Of a stretch of DNA of 64,000 bases, positions 1 to 60,691 are shown piece by piece. Numbering within the stretch: position 1 is the stretch's first letter; each line of letters starts with the position of its first letter. The position numbers and the translations under genes are program-made. The notes beneath the pieces are model-generated. The model saw nothing but the letters and a program-made list of their open reading frames with translations, had not been told where the DNA came from and did no database searches. Origin of the DNA: Otis tarda (Eukaryota > Chordata > Aves > Otidiformes > Otididae); contig CM048553.1 of the NCBI GenBank assembly GCA_026413225.1, positions 23,064,501-23,128,500 of the forward strand. The letters run 5' to 3'.

Positions 1-1160
1 GACATTGGCAGTTATGAAGCTTAGGAGTTGTGAGTCAAGCTCTTTAATCTTTCTCGCAGTGAAGTTACATGTAACCTAAAAGCACTGCCAGAGACTAATA
101 GAGGAAAAGAAGCAGAATTGTTTTGAGTTGACATCTTTGAACTGCATAGTCAAATATGAATTAAGAATAAAACTGCTTGCCTCTTGATTTTGTGCTGTGT
201 GGGGAGCGTTCTGTGCGTATTCAAAACGAGCTCTGAGGAATACAATAGCTTTTGATTAAAAAATTAATTTGCATGTTGCACACACAAACTTGCAGATGGA
301 GTCTTGCTGTGGTTGCTAAACAGTATTAATGGTGAGCATCCATTGAAAAAGACTATTGACTTTATAAACTGGGATTTAAATGAGACATGAAATGCCTTAG
401 TACATGAAACAATCTTAAATCATGTTGCTGCAAAGACCTTTCAATTAACACCTAGTGGTATTGAAAAAAACCCACTAAAACTGTACAAGACAGAGGAAAA
501 GAGAGAAATCTTATATACCAGGTAATCTGGTTCTGTTTAGATGTGTTCTTTGCATGGGAAAATATGGAAACTCCTTTCACCCAAGCTTTGTCAAGTGAAT
601 CTTTCTATCCAGTGGTTTAAATAAAAGGTTACTATTCTCAGTACTAGAGACAGTTCATGTGGCCAAAGCTTTGTAAAAACTAAATGTGGAGATTACACAA
701 GTTAGTTGGGACTATAGGTAGAATTGTAGTCTCTCAGAAGATAACTTTAAAGAGTGTAAGCTAATTTTATATTGATGTTTCAAGATAAACAAAATTTAAA
801 TAAAAATGGTGAACTGGATGCTTTTCTAAGCTTTCTCATGCCATGCCTCTCAGTTTTAGTTTTGGTTGTATTCATTAAAAGAAGCATGTAATGAAGTTGG
901 AGGTGATCCAGGGAAATAACATGGTCAGAAAAGCTTCTGACATTAGGTGCCTTCACAATTTTGCTCTGTGATACTTGTGGAAGAATAATGGCAACTGCAA
1001 AATAAATGTAAAAATACTGGTTTTCCTTCTCTTTCATAATAGCCTTCTGATGTCTCTAACCTTCTCAAGCTATTTCAGTTTATAATGAAAAAAACTGTAA
1101 ATGTGCTTCTACAAATATGAACACCTGCCTTGCATATAAAGTAATTTTTAATTTTTTTAG
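1..1160 (+). other. FAM171A1: FAM171A1 intron (3' part)
   Basis: AT-rich sequence without repeats or open frames that I can assign. It ends in a T-rich tract and the acceptor for the exon at 1161. Confidence 0.8.
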
Positions 1161-25789
<24,629 letters not shown>

Positions 25790-26970
25790 GCTATTGTGAA
25801 AATCCACCATTCAGTGGAGTATAAAATTGCCAAATATTCTTTCTGTGGAAGTGCTTGATTTTTTTTTTCTTTATTTTTTTTTTGTTGTGGAGAGAAAAGA
25901 GAAAAACAAACTGTGGTGAGCAACATTTGAAAGAACTTAAATGCATTACTGTGTAAATGTTAGAAAAGAATTTAAATCATTCCTCTGATTTAACAGCTGC
26001 CTCCAATGAGATAGCTGAACAAAGCGTGTGATTGTTATTCCATATACTTGATATTGGTCATCCAGGATGTTGAAAATACTGACAAATTGTTTTGGTTGGT
26101 TTATGACCTCAATCTCCTTATGACTGGGAGCTGGTAAAGCTTTTGTTTTGTAGGCCGATTTTATGTTGATAATGCTACTGAAAGTATCTTAAAAACAAGA
26201 GTTTGACACATGGTGTCCAAAATCGTGCATTATCTCAATGAAAGGCTATGCATTGCTGCTTTTAGTAATATTTTGCTTATACTACGCTTTTCTTAATTTT
26301 ACAAGGTGGTTGTAAACATTTTATGTCCTTTATTATAAACTACTCAGCAATTTATTTTAATGTAAAACTGCAGGAAACTTGAGTAGCATCCCTTAGCATT
26401 GAAGCCTTTTTATGAAACCAAACTGAACTTTGTGTCGACTAAGATTCCTCCAATTCTGGTCCCATTTACTCAAAGTGCCTTTTTTACAGTAACAATGAAC
26501 AGTCCCTTCTTTTGCTAACTCCTTTTAATTGACCCCATTTGGGATTTTATAAACTTCTGAACTTTTACCTTTTATTTTAAGCTGCATGCCAAGAGTCCCA
26601 TTTTGTGCTGAGCATTTCTCATTTCAATACAGTGTATTCTGTAGCTATCATGTATATTGTGGATTCTGTTTAGCCAGGATAGACTTAGAAGACATTTTAA
26701 AGGGCCCAAAGTAGCCAAGAAGATAGTTTCATTGACTGTATATATTGTTAGTTTCCTCTGGAATCATATGAGCTAATCATGCTCATATAAAATGGACTAT
26801 AGACCGAGCAAGTGGACTGAATGTGTCTAGAAAAATTTTGGGGAAAAAAAAAAAAAAAAAAGAAAATGTACTATCCAAAAGTGCCAGAATGACTCTTCTG
26901 TGCTTTCTCCATACAGAGCTGCTTGGTTATCCAAAAATTATAAATGAAAATAAACTGCAAAAAATATCTT
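25790..26970 (+). other. FAM171A1: FAM171A1 3'UTR and poly(A) site
   Basis: AT-rich sequence follows the stop codon and reaches AATAAA at 26949-26954, with T/G-rich sequence (tttgtggatttttttcc) just downstream. Cleavage is therefore likely near 26970, giving a 3'UTR of about 1.2 kb, close to my recollection of the human length. An A-run of 18 lies at about 26846. A second AATAAA at 27436-27441 could be an alternative site. Confidence 0.7.
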
Positions 26971-29900
26971 TGTGGATTTTTTTCCTCTGTTGGTAGTCAT
27001 CACATTGTTTTATATTATTTAATAAGAAAAATACTTAGATTTCATTTTTGCTATGCATATTCATGCTTGTGTGACTTACTAACACACTTTCTTATGCAGT
27101 TCAGTCAATACTGAAATATAGACCTCTTTTCAGAAAAACACCCTGCCTGTCTTGATAAATACGTAACTATTTGCTTAAGTATCAACTGAAGACTTTGTAA
27201 ATGAAATCCTAGTATCACCAAAATTCTCTATGGAGTCAGGCTTCCTGTGGGACCAGTTTTCTTTCTGAGGTTTCTGTGGGTACCCACACTTACTGCACAC
27301 TTCTGACTTTTTCATGAATTGGGTTCAAAGAAGGGAAAGTATGTGACTTCCACTCTTGTGGAATCCTTCATATACATTCAGTTTATCATGCTTCATTCAA
27401 TTATTTTTACGCAGCATTAGCAACAGTCATGCTTAATAAAGTTAATTATTATGTAATCTCTGAAGTGATTAGAGAAAGTGTTATATAGTTCCTATTTAAT
27501 TTTTAATAATACTCCCTGACTTGGATTCATTGCACTTTTTTCAGTAGATTTCAAGGTTTTCTTAGGAGGCCAGTGTTGTAATTTCTGTCTTGCTGAATGT
27601 CTTACCTGAGAGCCTGGGCTCGAGCCGGGAACTGAATCCGGATTTCCTCGTTCCCAGGCCAGTGCTCCTCTCCATCCACAAAGCCACATCACCTCTGTTT
27701 TGCCTTGATTCATGTTTGGAAGTGGTATGTGTTGTAAAAGAAATCTAAAATAATATTTGTGGAGTGCATTGAATATTGAAATCACCATATTAGCAGTATG
27801 TTATGTTTTAGTCGCCACATGCATTCCAGGTCCTCTTCTGTTCTGTTTAGGAATTTTGCTACTGACCACATGGGAACTGGCTCTGGGGTCTGGCTTACTT
27901 ACTGTCAGTCGGTGCAAGGTCGCTGAACAGAAAAATACTTTAAAGGAATACTATTTATCAGATGTCAGTAAGTGCTGGTAATACAGTGTCACTTATTAAT
28001 CAGTAAGCATTCTGGTTAAAATTTCCACATACTAGAATTATTGTGCTATTTAATTTTCAACTTTATGTTGTCTTAAATCTGTCATTTTTAATTACATTCT
28101 TTTTCAGATTCCTTCAGTTTCCATCGTTATTATCTTGTAAAGTGAGATTGTTGCTATTAAATTGCAATGGTTTGTTTCTTTAATTGTGTTGGTTTTATGT
28201 TCAAAACACATAGTTTGCTGGTTTGATAATTGGTGGTCCTAACACAGCAAATACATTTGAACTAACAAAATGTGTGTATTTTGCAAATCTTTAAAATAGC
28301 AATTTTTTAGTTATTGATATCACCAGCCATATAGTAGTTTGCTTTTGCAGAATATAGAGTTTATGAAGTGTAACTCTCAGTATATATCACGCATCTGAGC
28401 CACATGTTAAATGAAATTGGAACAGAGTAACACCGATCAGATTATGGGCTGAGATTAGAGTGTGTCCGTTGTACACAGGGTGTCTGATTTTACAGTCCAG
28501 GAACAAGCTCTGTGTTTTAGTTTTCAAAAACAGACCGAGGAATATACTTTGGTAAAGTATGAAGAAATTTTCTTGCTTATATTTTGCAGTTGCACAGTGA
28601 AGCAAGTACCAATAAAGGGTATAAAACACAGAGAACAAAGTATAACTTGGATAAGTCTTGCCATCAGCAGCTCCTACTCCACGTAGAAGATAACCTGGAA
28701 AAGCAATTGTTTTCTCATTTTTGGATGGCAAGTATTAATGAGGAAAAATGCAAAAGATTGTAACGACAAAGCTTACAAAAGTAATGAAAATATATTGGAC
28801 TTAAAAAATACTAGGAACAGGTCTTCTACTAATCTATCAGCAATCAGGATTTTCAAATGTATAATGAGTGAAAGAGTAAAGACAATTTTTAAATCTTAGG
28901 TTATATTATCCAAAGTCAATTTATATCATAGGGCCTGTTGGAAGTTAATACACTCATTAAGAGTCCATTCACTTCATGGTTTTTCTCCAGCTCCCATTTC
29001 GTTCCTGCTGATATACTTGCTTCTCAAAGCTTATTAAACTGTCTGTAGAGCATCTTGACTTATTGTGATGATGACCTTTTATTATTTGATTAAGTGCTTC
29101 ATCAGAGTACCAGCATGCTAAAACCTCTACAAATAGAGGTGAAAAAATAACTTAGATGAGCTTACAAAGAAAACCTATAATTTGGAAATTGCTCTTGATA
29201 CTTTTCTGTCTTACAGGAAGGACTGCGTAGCTTTCGTAGAGTGAATTAAGCACTCCTGAAATTCCTTGGCAGTATTTTAATTTTCTGCCTTTGATTCTAT
29301 CCAAGAATTCTCTGGAAGACCAATTTTATGTCAATATCCTAAACCAACATGGTTGAAATCAGTAAGAAATTGCATGTCGCATGTAGGATTTAGCCTGTAG
29401 AACAGTACAGCTCTAAATTAGCAAGTGTTGGATTAGACATTTGCTCTTTCTCTAGCAGGGTGCCTAGTGAACCAAAAAAAAAAGGCATTATTTTTTTTCT
29501 TAACCAAAGAGAATTCATGTGGGGATTAAAGCTTGTTACAGCACAGTACCTCTTCAATTATCACTAGGCTGTAACCTGGGGCATGGTAGCATCCATCCAG
29601 TACATCCTTGGACTTTGTCAAACAAGAGGAATGTCAGTTTGCTTTTCTAAAATGTATAGGTGACAGGTACTTTTTTTTTTTTTTAATCAGTGCTGCTGTT
29701 TGGGTCTCTTTAGCATTTGCAGTTCTAAAAGTTGAAATATCTGCCACCTGGTGGTGAACTGCTTCTCCACGCATACTGTGTGTAAAATAGTTTATATCTT
29801 AGAATTTCAATATAGTTTATATCTTCAATAACACCAGGAGGCAGCTGGGACAAGATCATCAGTTGTTTCATGGACCTGCTGTTAGTCCAAATGCAGAGAT

Positions 29901-32900
29901 CCCTGGCAGCCTGAGAGATGTTGCCCAGCATCTTATCTGGGGCAGTGTTCAGCTTCTAACATCTCCATTCAAACCAAAATGCATCATTGCCTATGGCAGT
30001 GTAGTGTATTCTAGTGTAAATGTGCCTGTTTTCTCTCAGCTCATCAATAGCACCTTGGTTTTAGATTAAAATAAAGTTAAAACAATTTTAACTACTAATT
30101 GTTTCAAAGTTGAGAAAAATAAGAGCATCTCAATTATTATTCTTTTCCTGCTCCTCTGCTTACAGACAAATGTAAGCTGGCAGCTTCAGTGCTAACCTTA
30201 TTGTTTTGTACATATATAATATATAATACGTAGTATGATGATATAACCTGTATCAGGATAGATACATATACACACACACATGATATTTTCATTATTTATT
30301 TACTGTCTTCTATTTGATAGTAATTACAGAAAGGGTATCTAGTTCTTTTCAGCAGTAATCCTCTGGTATCCACAGGTTATTAGCTTGCAAAGCGTGGCAC
30401 CTGGTCTATTATCGCTTAACTGAAGTACTTCTTGTTTTATTGATGTGCTTTTCTTCTAGGAATAAACAGTGCCAGTTAGTATGTTTGATCATTAAATATC
30501 TCTTCTGCCTTGGAAACTTAACAGCCACAGGGAAAGAAAATGTGATGACAACAGGGAGGTATAAATGAAATACCTGTTTACAGTTTATTTTTGTAATTGT
30601 GGAGAGAGGGACTTTGTGTTCACATGACTGGAAATACAGACTCCTGAGTAAACCCAACTGAGGAATGGTCCTGCCAGTTTTGTATTATAAAGGTAGGAAA
30701 TTATGCTTGAAATATTGCTGTGGGATGAGAAATCCCACTTTCAAAGGAATGGCTGGTCCTGCTGCAAGAGATGTTGGGCATCAAAGCTGGAAGAGATTAT
30801 TTCAGATGGCTTCTGTTAGAAACGTTTTTTAAAGGGTTTTGGTGATTTAGTGGTTGTAGGAATTTTTAAAAAAAGCCTTAATGTTGCTGCTTCAGGATTG
30901 TCTTCACCCCAGCCCTCACCAGACTTTCACAAGCACACTCCCAGCAGCATGGCCCCCGAGCTTCTCTCCCTAGGTAGAAACCCATGATTGTCCCACTCTT
31001 ACGCTGGAGCTTACAGCTCTGACTGTTCCCAACACATTTCTTTTGGAAGTTTTCCATCAATAAAGGAAGAGGCTGGAACCACATTTCAAACTCAGGAAAA
31101 TCTGCATGAAAAGAAATGCAGCAGGACATTTGCCCACATACTACTCTTATGTACATGTTCAGGACAGGGCCTTTCTGCCAGTGTCCCCTGCCCCTGGAGA
31201 TGAGAGAGGCTCTGGGTCTTGGCTTCCCTCTCCCCTGTCTTCAGAGAATGCTCCTTCTGTAAACTCAGCCCACTGATTCCACCTTCAGTTTTGTGCCATG
31301 CTGTGAGGCCAACATTGGTGGGACGTACAATGTGACATGCCAATGACATTTCAGTAAAGCTATTTTTAGGTGTTGGTGAGGGTGAGCTTTCCCAAGCTAT
31401 CTGCCTCTTTGTGTCTATGCCATTAGCACTACCTTGAATTGAACACCTCATAATCCTGTGTCAAACAAGGGGAGCAGAAAACGACGGCCAAGTTCCCCCA
31501 TATGAGGAGTGTTTTTGTTTTGACAGTTGTATCGATCTTTTATTCCTTGAAATCTGCAAAGTATACCTACATAAATGTATGGGTATGCTGTGTGCGCGTG
31601 CGTGTGTGCACATGCAAACATATGTGTATAAATGCATTTAATATAAAAGCTGGCTTAAATGCTAGTTTCAGCATTTCGACATCAAGCAATGTCAAAGTAA
31701 AGGTTGCTCACCTAGGCTGACTGGAAGAACTAGCATAAGAGCTTATAAAGGCTTGTATTAATTAACTTAATTGTCCTTGTGGTCTGACATTGCAAGGTCA
31801 AAGCCATGCTTGATGCTGAGTTTCTGCTGTGCCTATGCCCCTGACTTCCATAAGATTTATTCACACTGGACTACTAGCCTAGACCTAATGTCTAAATTTT
31901 GTGATTAAAGCTTATCTAATGTCTCTATATTTTAAGTCATTTACTCTGCAATTGTTGCAACATTTGACAGAGGCTTTTCTTTTGCAGAAAGTTGTAACAT
32001 TCTGAAGGGTAGAATCCTACTGTAAAAATCTCCAAAAATTTTGCATAGAAATGGAAGAGTTATAATAGAGTCTGATTTCCCATTTTCTTCATAGGGAAGA
32101 CATTGTGTCCGTGAGACTCTTCTTAATTCAGTGTAATTCTACATACAGTAGGTGTGCATTCTGAACAACGCTGCTTCTAACCACCCAGAAGGTATGCAGA
32201 ACCTTTATTGGCATTATCCCTTTATCTGATTTGTAAGTTAATGGGATACTTCTAGGTGGAGCAACCTACAGGACATTAGAAATTATCTTCTGTCAGCTGT
32301 CATGGAAATGTGGGAAATAGCGCATCTACCCAGAAATAATGAGCAGGTTGTCACCACAAGGAACATTCTGTTCATCATAAAATACTATTTTTATCCAAGG
32401 CTTGTCTTTGCAGCCTCCCAAGACTGGAAGAGCACCTTTCCAAATAAAAGTGGTTTATGCTAATGGCAATAGGTAATTAATACTAAAGTATTTGATAGAC
32501 ATACCATTTGTTTGGGGATAGCAATACTTTTAGGTTTCCTTCTCTGGGCTTGAACTTTGAGAACGATCCCACTCAAGGCTCAAGGTTTCCAGACTCTAGT
32601 CTCCATTTCAGAGTGTCTGAGAGTGTTAAATACCCTCGGACAAACGGACATGTAGGGAGCGCCCTAATAGTTCTAATCTGTTACAAATGCTCTGAGAGTT
32701 GTAGTCAGGCTGTAGCCTCTTCACTCTGGCAGGAAAAAATGTACATCTATCACAGGAAAGAGTCCCTTTTTGTTTGGGGATAGAGAACTATCAGAAACAG
32801 GCAAAAAGAAACCTCTGAAAACTTTAATTTTGGAAAAATGTTGAAATGGTCAAGAGATTAAAAATAATTCACGTATCTGTCACTCCCTCCATCCAGAATC

Positions 32901-35900
32901 AGGGAAAGAAAACATCTTGACTGTACCTGCAGCCTCCCTGCAAAGAGGAGGAAACGGCAGGCGCATTGATACTGGGGAACTGTAAAAGGCTGATGGGAGA
33001 ATTGGTTTAGGAGCTGACAGGAGTAAATTGGATTGATGTGGAGATTGGATGTGCAGAAGTAATTGCTGAGTATTGGTCAGAGCTCCTGCAGCACCAGTGT
33101 CAACACCACCTTTGTTAATAAATCTGCCACCACTAATTCTCATTCACATACAGTTTGAGAAGGGTCTGAGAGAGTTAGAAAAAATAGACATAGAAATGCA
33201 AAACATGTATATATTTGTAATAATCATTATTTAAGAGTCAGTTCTGATTATTAAATATATTTTAATGTAAAATGTTATTTATTTATTTATTACCTTTTGG
33301 GGCTAGAGATCCCAGGAACAGAGTAATTGCAAGGCTGGAACCAGTTTGAACCTGTGTTTGATCTAAGTCTTGTATCCTGCTTCCAACAATCATCAAAAAC
33401 AGAGACTTCAAAAAACTGGGGAAGAAATCTCTATCAGTGATAATAAGCCCACAGGATAAAAGTCTTCCTCTCCTTATCATTTATGCCCTTAAGCATGAGG
33501 GTTTGTATTTATTATACACATTTTTTAGTGTTACAAAATGTTTTCATTATGCATGTAAATGTCTAACCCCTATTTAATGCTGTATAGCCCACGGCCCTTG
33601 CCCATGCATGCACCAGCATGGAGAAGGAGGTGCTTCAGTTCAAAAGGTAAGATGTAAAATAGAAGAGGTATGGTATGAGGTCCATTTTAAAATAGAATTC
33701 AACAAAAAAAAAAAGCTGAATGTCAGAGTGCAGCAGAAAGAGTGGGCTGTTTTGAGGGAGCTTGTCCCCCAGTTTGAATGCTACAGCCAACACAAGCCAG
33801 CAGTAAGTGGGCTGTGGGAGACAGGCAAAGCTGCAGCTCACCAAGTGTAGTATGCAGTGGGAAGCTAAAAAGATGTAAAGTGGGAGAGACAAACCATAAA
33901 GATCAGAGACGTGATCTCACATGGATGCAACATATGGGATCACAAGCTCATTTAATTCCCTAACCATTTCTACCTAACCTGATGTTAGCTGTGACAAAAA
34001 TATAGATGTGTTTTGGTGTTCAGTGTATTTTGAACCTGTATTCTCTTACCCTTGCATATCGCTCAGGATTGAAAAAGGCAGTACTTAAGTTCTCAGCATA
34101 AAGAGAAGCCAATAAAAAAGAATCACTGTGAGGTAGTACTAGTAGGCACTTGTATGAAGAAGCAAAGTCTAAACATATTTGTTTGCTCCATAACTTTTTA
34201 CAAATATTTATTAAGAAAATAAAGAAAACACTAAGCTATTAGCTAATTTTTAGATTGGATCAGTTTTGCTCCCAATTTACAAGATTACAAAAATTTGAAC
34301 ACCAAGTTTTTTATTATTGTTACTTGCAGTATCAAATCCATTTTAAATTATAAACGCCATGAATATTTCAATGTGGTGTGTAAAGGTAGGCGCAATCCTA
34401 CAACTACATGAAAATTTCAGGTACTTTTCTTCTGCAGTGTTTCATACTCAGAACACATAGACTAATCAGATGATGCCAGGAGTCTGAATGCTGTATTATA
34501 TATCACTAGCTCACTGGGATGTAATAAATACGTACCACAAGGCAAGTAAACAAGTCTGGATTATGCCTGGCTGCTGGAGAGAAACTGTATCTGTGACTGG
34601 CTGGCTTTATTCAGTCGCAGAAGAGCAAAGAGAAGAAGGGTATGACCCTGACCACTGACTACACAGTGGTTCATCCAGCAGGTGAGATCTGATAAAGAGC
34701 CATACAGCACTGGGAATTGAGGCTTCCCAGTCCTCACCGACCGTAGATGGCTCCTCCCCCAGTAGCCTAGGGTTCTTTTGTCAGCTATGTCAGCCACTGA
34801 AATGCCCAAAGTATTTGTTTGTAGGGCTTTGTTGGGAGTCCTGGATTTTGCTGTAGGAGTCAAGTATGAAAAAGTTAAACATGGCAACACCGAAGTCCAT
34901 TCCACCAAAGATCTGGGCCTATCCTCATGCTTACATTCAAGCTGGCTCACAGCCTCTCAGAATTGTACGCAAGGGTTCATTTTGTGTAGCCACGACAGGC
35001 CCATGACTGTATCTATTATCGAAAGCAGAGAGACAGAGCCTGGAAAGAGAAGTAGGATGGGGAAAGATCCAGAAAGCTGGGATTTGTGGTGGTGTAGGGG
35101 TTCCCTATACACTGATCTGTTCCTTGGTGGCTGACAGTGGTGGGAGCAGCTAGGCAGAGCTACATCTGTAGTATTTTATCAACCTTTCTCTCTTCCTTTC
35201 TTCCAATTTGTTGCCATAAGCAACTGAATATTTTGGCTACATCTAGCAGCAAACCTAGACTCACTACTAAAGCTCTAAGGAGACCTATTAAAATAACCAA
35301 CCAACTAATAAGTAATTCATCAAGTGCTGGAATTATTTTAATTGATTTCATGATAGGCTGTTTAGTATTAAGTGAAGTGTATCTCCTGATTAGGAAGTCT
35401 ATTTTCCTTTATTATCATTTTTTTAGCTTTTGTGTAAAATGACTGTGCTTTCTTCTTTTTAATCTCCATAAAATAAAAGGCTTTTATCTTCCCAGTACAT
35501 CTAGGAAGACGTCTTTTCAATCATTTAAGAACAGTAAAGTCACACCTTCACAAACACAGGCTCTTTACTTGGTAAGTTTAAAATTAAACATGTCTGATAG
35601 CTTTTGATGGTCTGCTTAGACTGGTGCTAGTGTGTGGGTTCTATCTGCATCACTCATATGCAGCAATCTGGGGAGTTCCTGGCCATACCCACCCGTGTCA
35701 ACAGAAGTCTTGGAAGTACAGATGCCCACAGACAGCCTGTTCGGGCACATCAGGTGCCATCCATGCTGCTTTCTCTCCTAACGGTACACACTCCATTAAC
35801 TCTGGGGGGTTGAGCATGTGGGGTCCTGAAATTCAAGGGTACATTTTTTCACCTTTCTGCTCTATTTTGGGAAGACATTTATACATGTGATAGACAACAT

Positions 35901-37999
35901 CTATCAAGTAATGCAACTGCTGAGCAGTGTCTGTAGAGTGAATTTAAACACTCTGAGAAGCTGCCTGGTAACTTCAGAAATGCGAAGCTACATCAGAAAT
36001 CCTCAGTGCAGGATAGAAGCATACCTCTTGCTTCTGGTCAACTTCTTTACTTGTGGTATTAGCAAAAGTGGCATATTCATGAAACACAAAGCACAATTCA
36101 GTGTTGTCATTTGACAACATTTGATGAACAGTCAAATCTGATGTATAATCCCAATTGTGCCTCTCAGGAGATAAACTGTAATATCCATTAGGATATTCCT
36201 CACGGATGCTATGAAGTCTAGCATAGCAGCCATTTGGCAGCTATATTTCTCCTGATTCCCCTTCCAGGGAGACCTTCTAGCAGGGAACACCAAGTGGGAG
36301 CTTGCTGGGAGAGATTGATATTGCCTCTTTTATCATCACTGTGAACTGCAAGAAGAGTCAGGATCCAGGCTTCCTATACTCCATTTGTCTCAATGAAGAG
36401 AGGAAAATTGTGGTAAAGGACAAAAGAGGTTAAACTCACAGTTTCTCCAACACAGTGATTCAATATAGCTGTTTAGTCATTGACATACTGTTCTTCACTT
36501 TCTCCTACACATTATTATGAGGCGAAAAAAATCATTAGTAATCACTGGATTAACTTCTCTCCAGGCTATGGGGCAGCTGTTCACAATCGTTTTTTGTTAT
36601 TGAAAACTATTGGGTATTGTGCCTTTGTTCTGAAATTTCCTTTCTCTCCTATACATTACAACTGAATGAAGGTTTACTTCTAAAGGTCATTTCAAACTGT
36701 GGTAACATGGTAGGCACATTTCCCCTCTGAAGTACAGCAGCGGCTTGACATTGGGAGGTCCTACTTTGCTGAGGGTTAATTACAGACTCCATCAGTTTTG
36801 CAATAGTTGAGGGCAGACCACCTATCTAGAATTTTTTCTCTCCCTTTACTCATTTGTGGAAGATCAACACCACCTTAAGAATTCAGCCACATTCAGGAAC
36901 AACTGCTGGCTTTAAAGATAAATGTGCTAGCTCACAGTTTATTTTATTTGGAATGTGCTGGTTGAATATTTTCTAGCCTTATTGATTTAGTACCCTTGAA
37001 TTTTCCAGTCATTGCAGCTAGTAATGCAAAACTGTTGAGACAGAAAATACCTGTCAGATAATGGAAGTCCAGCACAGGCTGCAGTCACTGAAGGCTTGAA
37101 CATAGTCATGAGACATCAGAGTGTACCATGATAGATCATACAGCTGATGAACCATGACTATTACCCATTCAGAACTGTATTTCCCTCTGTCCTTCCACAA
37201 CAAAACAGGAGGGGCTTTCACAAGTCCACCTGCAGCAGGAAACAAATATTCAGTAATTATTTGATAGCATGAAGGCAGAACTTTCTGTATGATACAATTG
37301 ACTACTTGGTTAGACCGAGAGAAGTTGGAAGGTAGTTTAGGAGAACTGTTACAGACAGCAGTACAACTGACTGGGTGACCTGGGCCTTGGATTTTTTTAT
37401 CATTACGTTGTCTGCCTTTAACTCTTCAAGAATCTTATGCATTTGAATTATAAGTTCCCGTAGCAACTCGTGTGTTATAAAGCACCAAGTGCATGCAGTA
37501 GGACACAAGAGTGGCCCAAGGCTGGTGCACAATATGTCAGACTTTGACTGCGAGGGCACAGTGGGAGGGACATCTAGCTGTCTTCTGCTTGGCCAGTGAG
37601 GTCTTTTACTTGGCATGTCACCTGCAATATCTGATACAGCAAAACATTGCACCACCTTACATCAAAAATAGGAAAAAGTAATCCAAATCACCACCTTAAA
37701 TAAAAATGGGAGGAAGCAACATCTTCCTCACATTAAATTACTTTCAAGAAGGCAGTGGGGATAAGGAGAAATTACACCGATGCACACTATTCTTCGGTGT
37801 TAATGTGATGTTTGGCAGCACTGCTAAACCAAGCACTAAGAAATTCTCAATCTCAGCCAGAAATCTTGATATGACCCTAGAAATCACGAGAGTTCAAGTA
37901 ATTAATACAAGTTCATTTGTTTTCCTGGGTTCAAATCCTTACACCTGACTGGAGTTTGCCTAGCATGGAACTTCTAGAAATACAAAAGGCTTCGGGAAA
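26971..37999. other. Intergenic spacer between FAM171A1 and NMT2
   Basis: About 11 kb, largely AT-rich. It contains a SINE-like piece (27570-27690, minus strand), short simple repeats (an AT/TATA-rich run near 30210-30290 with a CA run at about 30271, a TG/CG run at about 31589-31616, TTTA units at about 33276-33292) and T-runs (for example about 29671-29685). The stretch 35600-37960 is somewhat less AT-rich and has several medium open frames on the minus strand, none recognised. No gene can be supported. Confidence 0.75.
27570..27690 (-). mobile_element. tRNA-derived SINE-like fragment, minus strand
   Basis: On the minus strand, GTGGCTTTGTGGATGGAGAG resembles a tRNA A box, and about 35 bases later GGATTCAGTTCCCGG resembles a B box, separated by GCACTGGCCTGGGAACGAGG. 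This is the layout of a MIR-like amniote SINE head. It is too diverged, and lacks the cloverleaf stems, to be a tRNA gene. Confidence 0.55.
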
Positions 38000-38553
38000 A
38001 GACCAAGTGCTGCGAGAGCCGACGGCTACGGCCGTGCAGGGGAATCACCACGGCGGCCTTGGCAGCAACTTCGGCGCCGAAGTATTTACGGTGTGAGAAG
38101 GGAGCACGGGGAGCTGCCAAAACGCGCCCCGACGCTGCTGAGGCCGGCAGCTGCGGGCCCACCGCCAGGGCCCCCCCTCGGGCCTGCCCCGGCGGCGGAG
38201 CCAGCACCCTGGTGCGGGGACCTGAGGCCCGTGGGAGGCAGAGGGGTGCGGGTCAGATGTCGGCTACGAGGGGGTCAGGCGGGGGCCAGGCCCAGGGGCG
38301 GCACCGCCCGGGTGTGAGGGGCCGGGCCGAGCAGAGCAGGGCACCAAGTCGCCCGCGACACGGCCCCACACGGCCCGATCCCCCCCGCGGGGCGAAGGGG
38401 AGCGGCCGGGCAGCCTGGGCAGCCTCCACCTCCTCCGGCGGCGGCACGGGGTAGGACAGCAGCTAGAGGGAGCTCCTCCGGACTGCATCTGCCCGTGCGC
38501 CCCGGTTCCTTTCATAGGCTCCCCCGCCCCCTCCCCTCCCTCCTTCCCCCGTG

Positions 38554-60286
<21,733 letters not shown>

Positions 60287-60691
60287 GTAAAACATACTCT
60301 AACTACTTTGTGAATGTGTATGTGAATGCCAGCTACAAAAGTTGATGTCAGCATCAAGTTTTTGAAATGTGGACAGTATGAAAAATGTGTGCTATACGTA
60401 GAATTTGATACCATGATTCCAAGCTTTGTTCTTTGTATTGCATTCTGTTAATGAGGAAGTGTTTGGCTGTGATAAACTGCAGTACTCTTGTAACAGGATA
60501 TTTTAAAGAAGAATTTTGAAATCTCAAAGTATCACTATCTTGGACATATTACAGCAAAAACCTTACATATTTTATAAACAACCCTCCCACCTGCATTCCT
60601 CTATTTTTTTCCATAGAGATATGACATGGTAATAAGCAGTGGTCTTTAAATCTCCTTTTCTAGAAAAAAAGGAAAAATGATACAATGACTG

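Noticed and set aside
27601-27690. Possible tRNA gene on the minus strand
   Set aside because: A-box and B-box-like sequences are present, but acceptor and anticodon stems do not pair; it fits a SINE better.
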